A stretch of DNA of 64,000 bases from Ptychodera flava (lineage: Eukaryota; Hemichordata; Enteropneusta; Ptychoderidae). Shown here piece after piece: positions 63,609-64,000 of the stretch. Under the pieces are notes generated by a model, which had not been told where the DNA came from, ran no database searches, and saw only the letters and a program-made list of their open reading frames with translations. The stretch is taken from NCBI RefSeq assembly GCF_041260155.1, contig NC_091944.1, positions 22,245,877 through 22,309,876 of the forward strand, in the 5' to 3' direction. The position numbers and the translations under genes were made by a program. The stretch's first letter is position 1, and every line of letters begins with the position of its first letter.

Positions 63609-63692
63609 ATCTTGTACGAACTTCAAGTTGGGCCTCTAACGTCCTCCCGCCAAAATTACCATGACAGAACAATCGCGACGTTGTCATCTTGT

Positions 63693-63785
63693 TTAAACTA
63701 TTCACTCCCCACCCCACCCCATATCCCTGTAGACAGGTCCATGCTAACGACGGGATCGGGCCAAACCATAGTGGTGAAGGGTTGA
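63693..63785. mobile_element. MITE family E (93 bp)
   Basis: TTAAACTATTCACTCCCCAC at the left and CATAGTGGTGAAGGGTTGA at the right; inner CGGGCCAAACCAT shared with the 44983 copy. Confidence 0.6.
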
Positions 63786-64000
63786 GTATCACCTAGGTCA
63801 CAATCCTTGATTTTACAAACCCCTAACGTATGTTCAAAGTGCTCAACAACCTCCTATATCTGCATGACCTTTCGAATAAAATCTGAGATTGTGTGTATAA
63901 ATATCTCGCCTGGGAAATTGTCAGTTATTAAAGCCATTTGCTGGATAGGACTGAAGTTTATGGAAAGAGCTTGTAAAACGATTTTTGATTTCAGCAGGGA

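Overview
This is a eukaryotic, intron-rich, AT-rich window. It looks like a marine invertebrate deuterostome (hemichordate, amphioxus or similar). Introns are of normal GT-AG type, exons are short, the two recognisable genes (a DCDC2-family doublecortin gene and the mitochondrial NAD+ carrier SLC25A51) are animal genes, and the non-coding DNA is packed with small non-autonomous DNA transposons. The phylum assignment is inference.

Layout. (1) 0.5-1.5 kb, minus strand: first two coding exons of a DCDC2-like gene running off the left edge, with a promoter carrying a ZNF143-type (SBS) site and a possible RFX X-box. (2) 2-8 kb: mostly non-genic, with a LINE 3' fragment at 5.4-6.0 kb. (3) 8.0-16.7 kb, plus strand: SLC25A51, with two coding exons (10851-11304 and 15894-16408, 322 aa) and a probable 5' exon near 8.04-8.23 kb. 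A 1,023-bp Harbinger-like element (9247-10269) lies in its putative first intron. (4) 16.7-25.3 kb: no gene seen, several MITEs. (5) 25.3-42.95 kb, minus strand: a 13-coding-exon gene reconstructed exon by exon with every splice phase matching. It encodes a 734-aa histidine-rich protein that I do not recognise. A non-coding first exon with a short upstream ORF lies at 42.88-42.95 kb. (6) 43-64 kb: no convincing gene; long simple repeats, foldback elements, MITEs and a second LINE fragment.

Mobile DNA is the most distinctive part. A ~355-bp TTAA-flanked MITE family has 13 whole or partial copies, one inserted inside another. There are four to five further TTAA-type MITE families (about 80-280 bp), large foldback elements at 42.09, 51.0 and 57.07 kb, and two very small hairpins (22 and 33 bp) sharing the arm CATAGA..., each flanked by an exact 7-bp direct repeat. 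The last may be an undescribed kind of miniature insertion. A ~61-bp minisatellite that repeats a working 5' splice site of the histidine-rich gene, interrupted by a MITE, is the other unusual structure.
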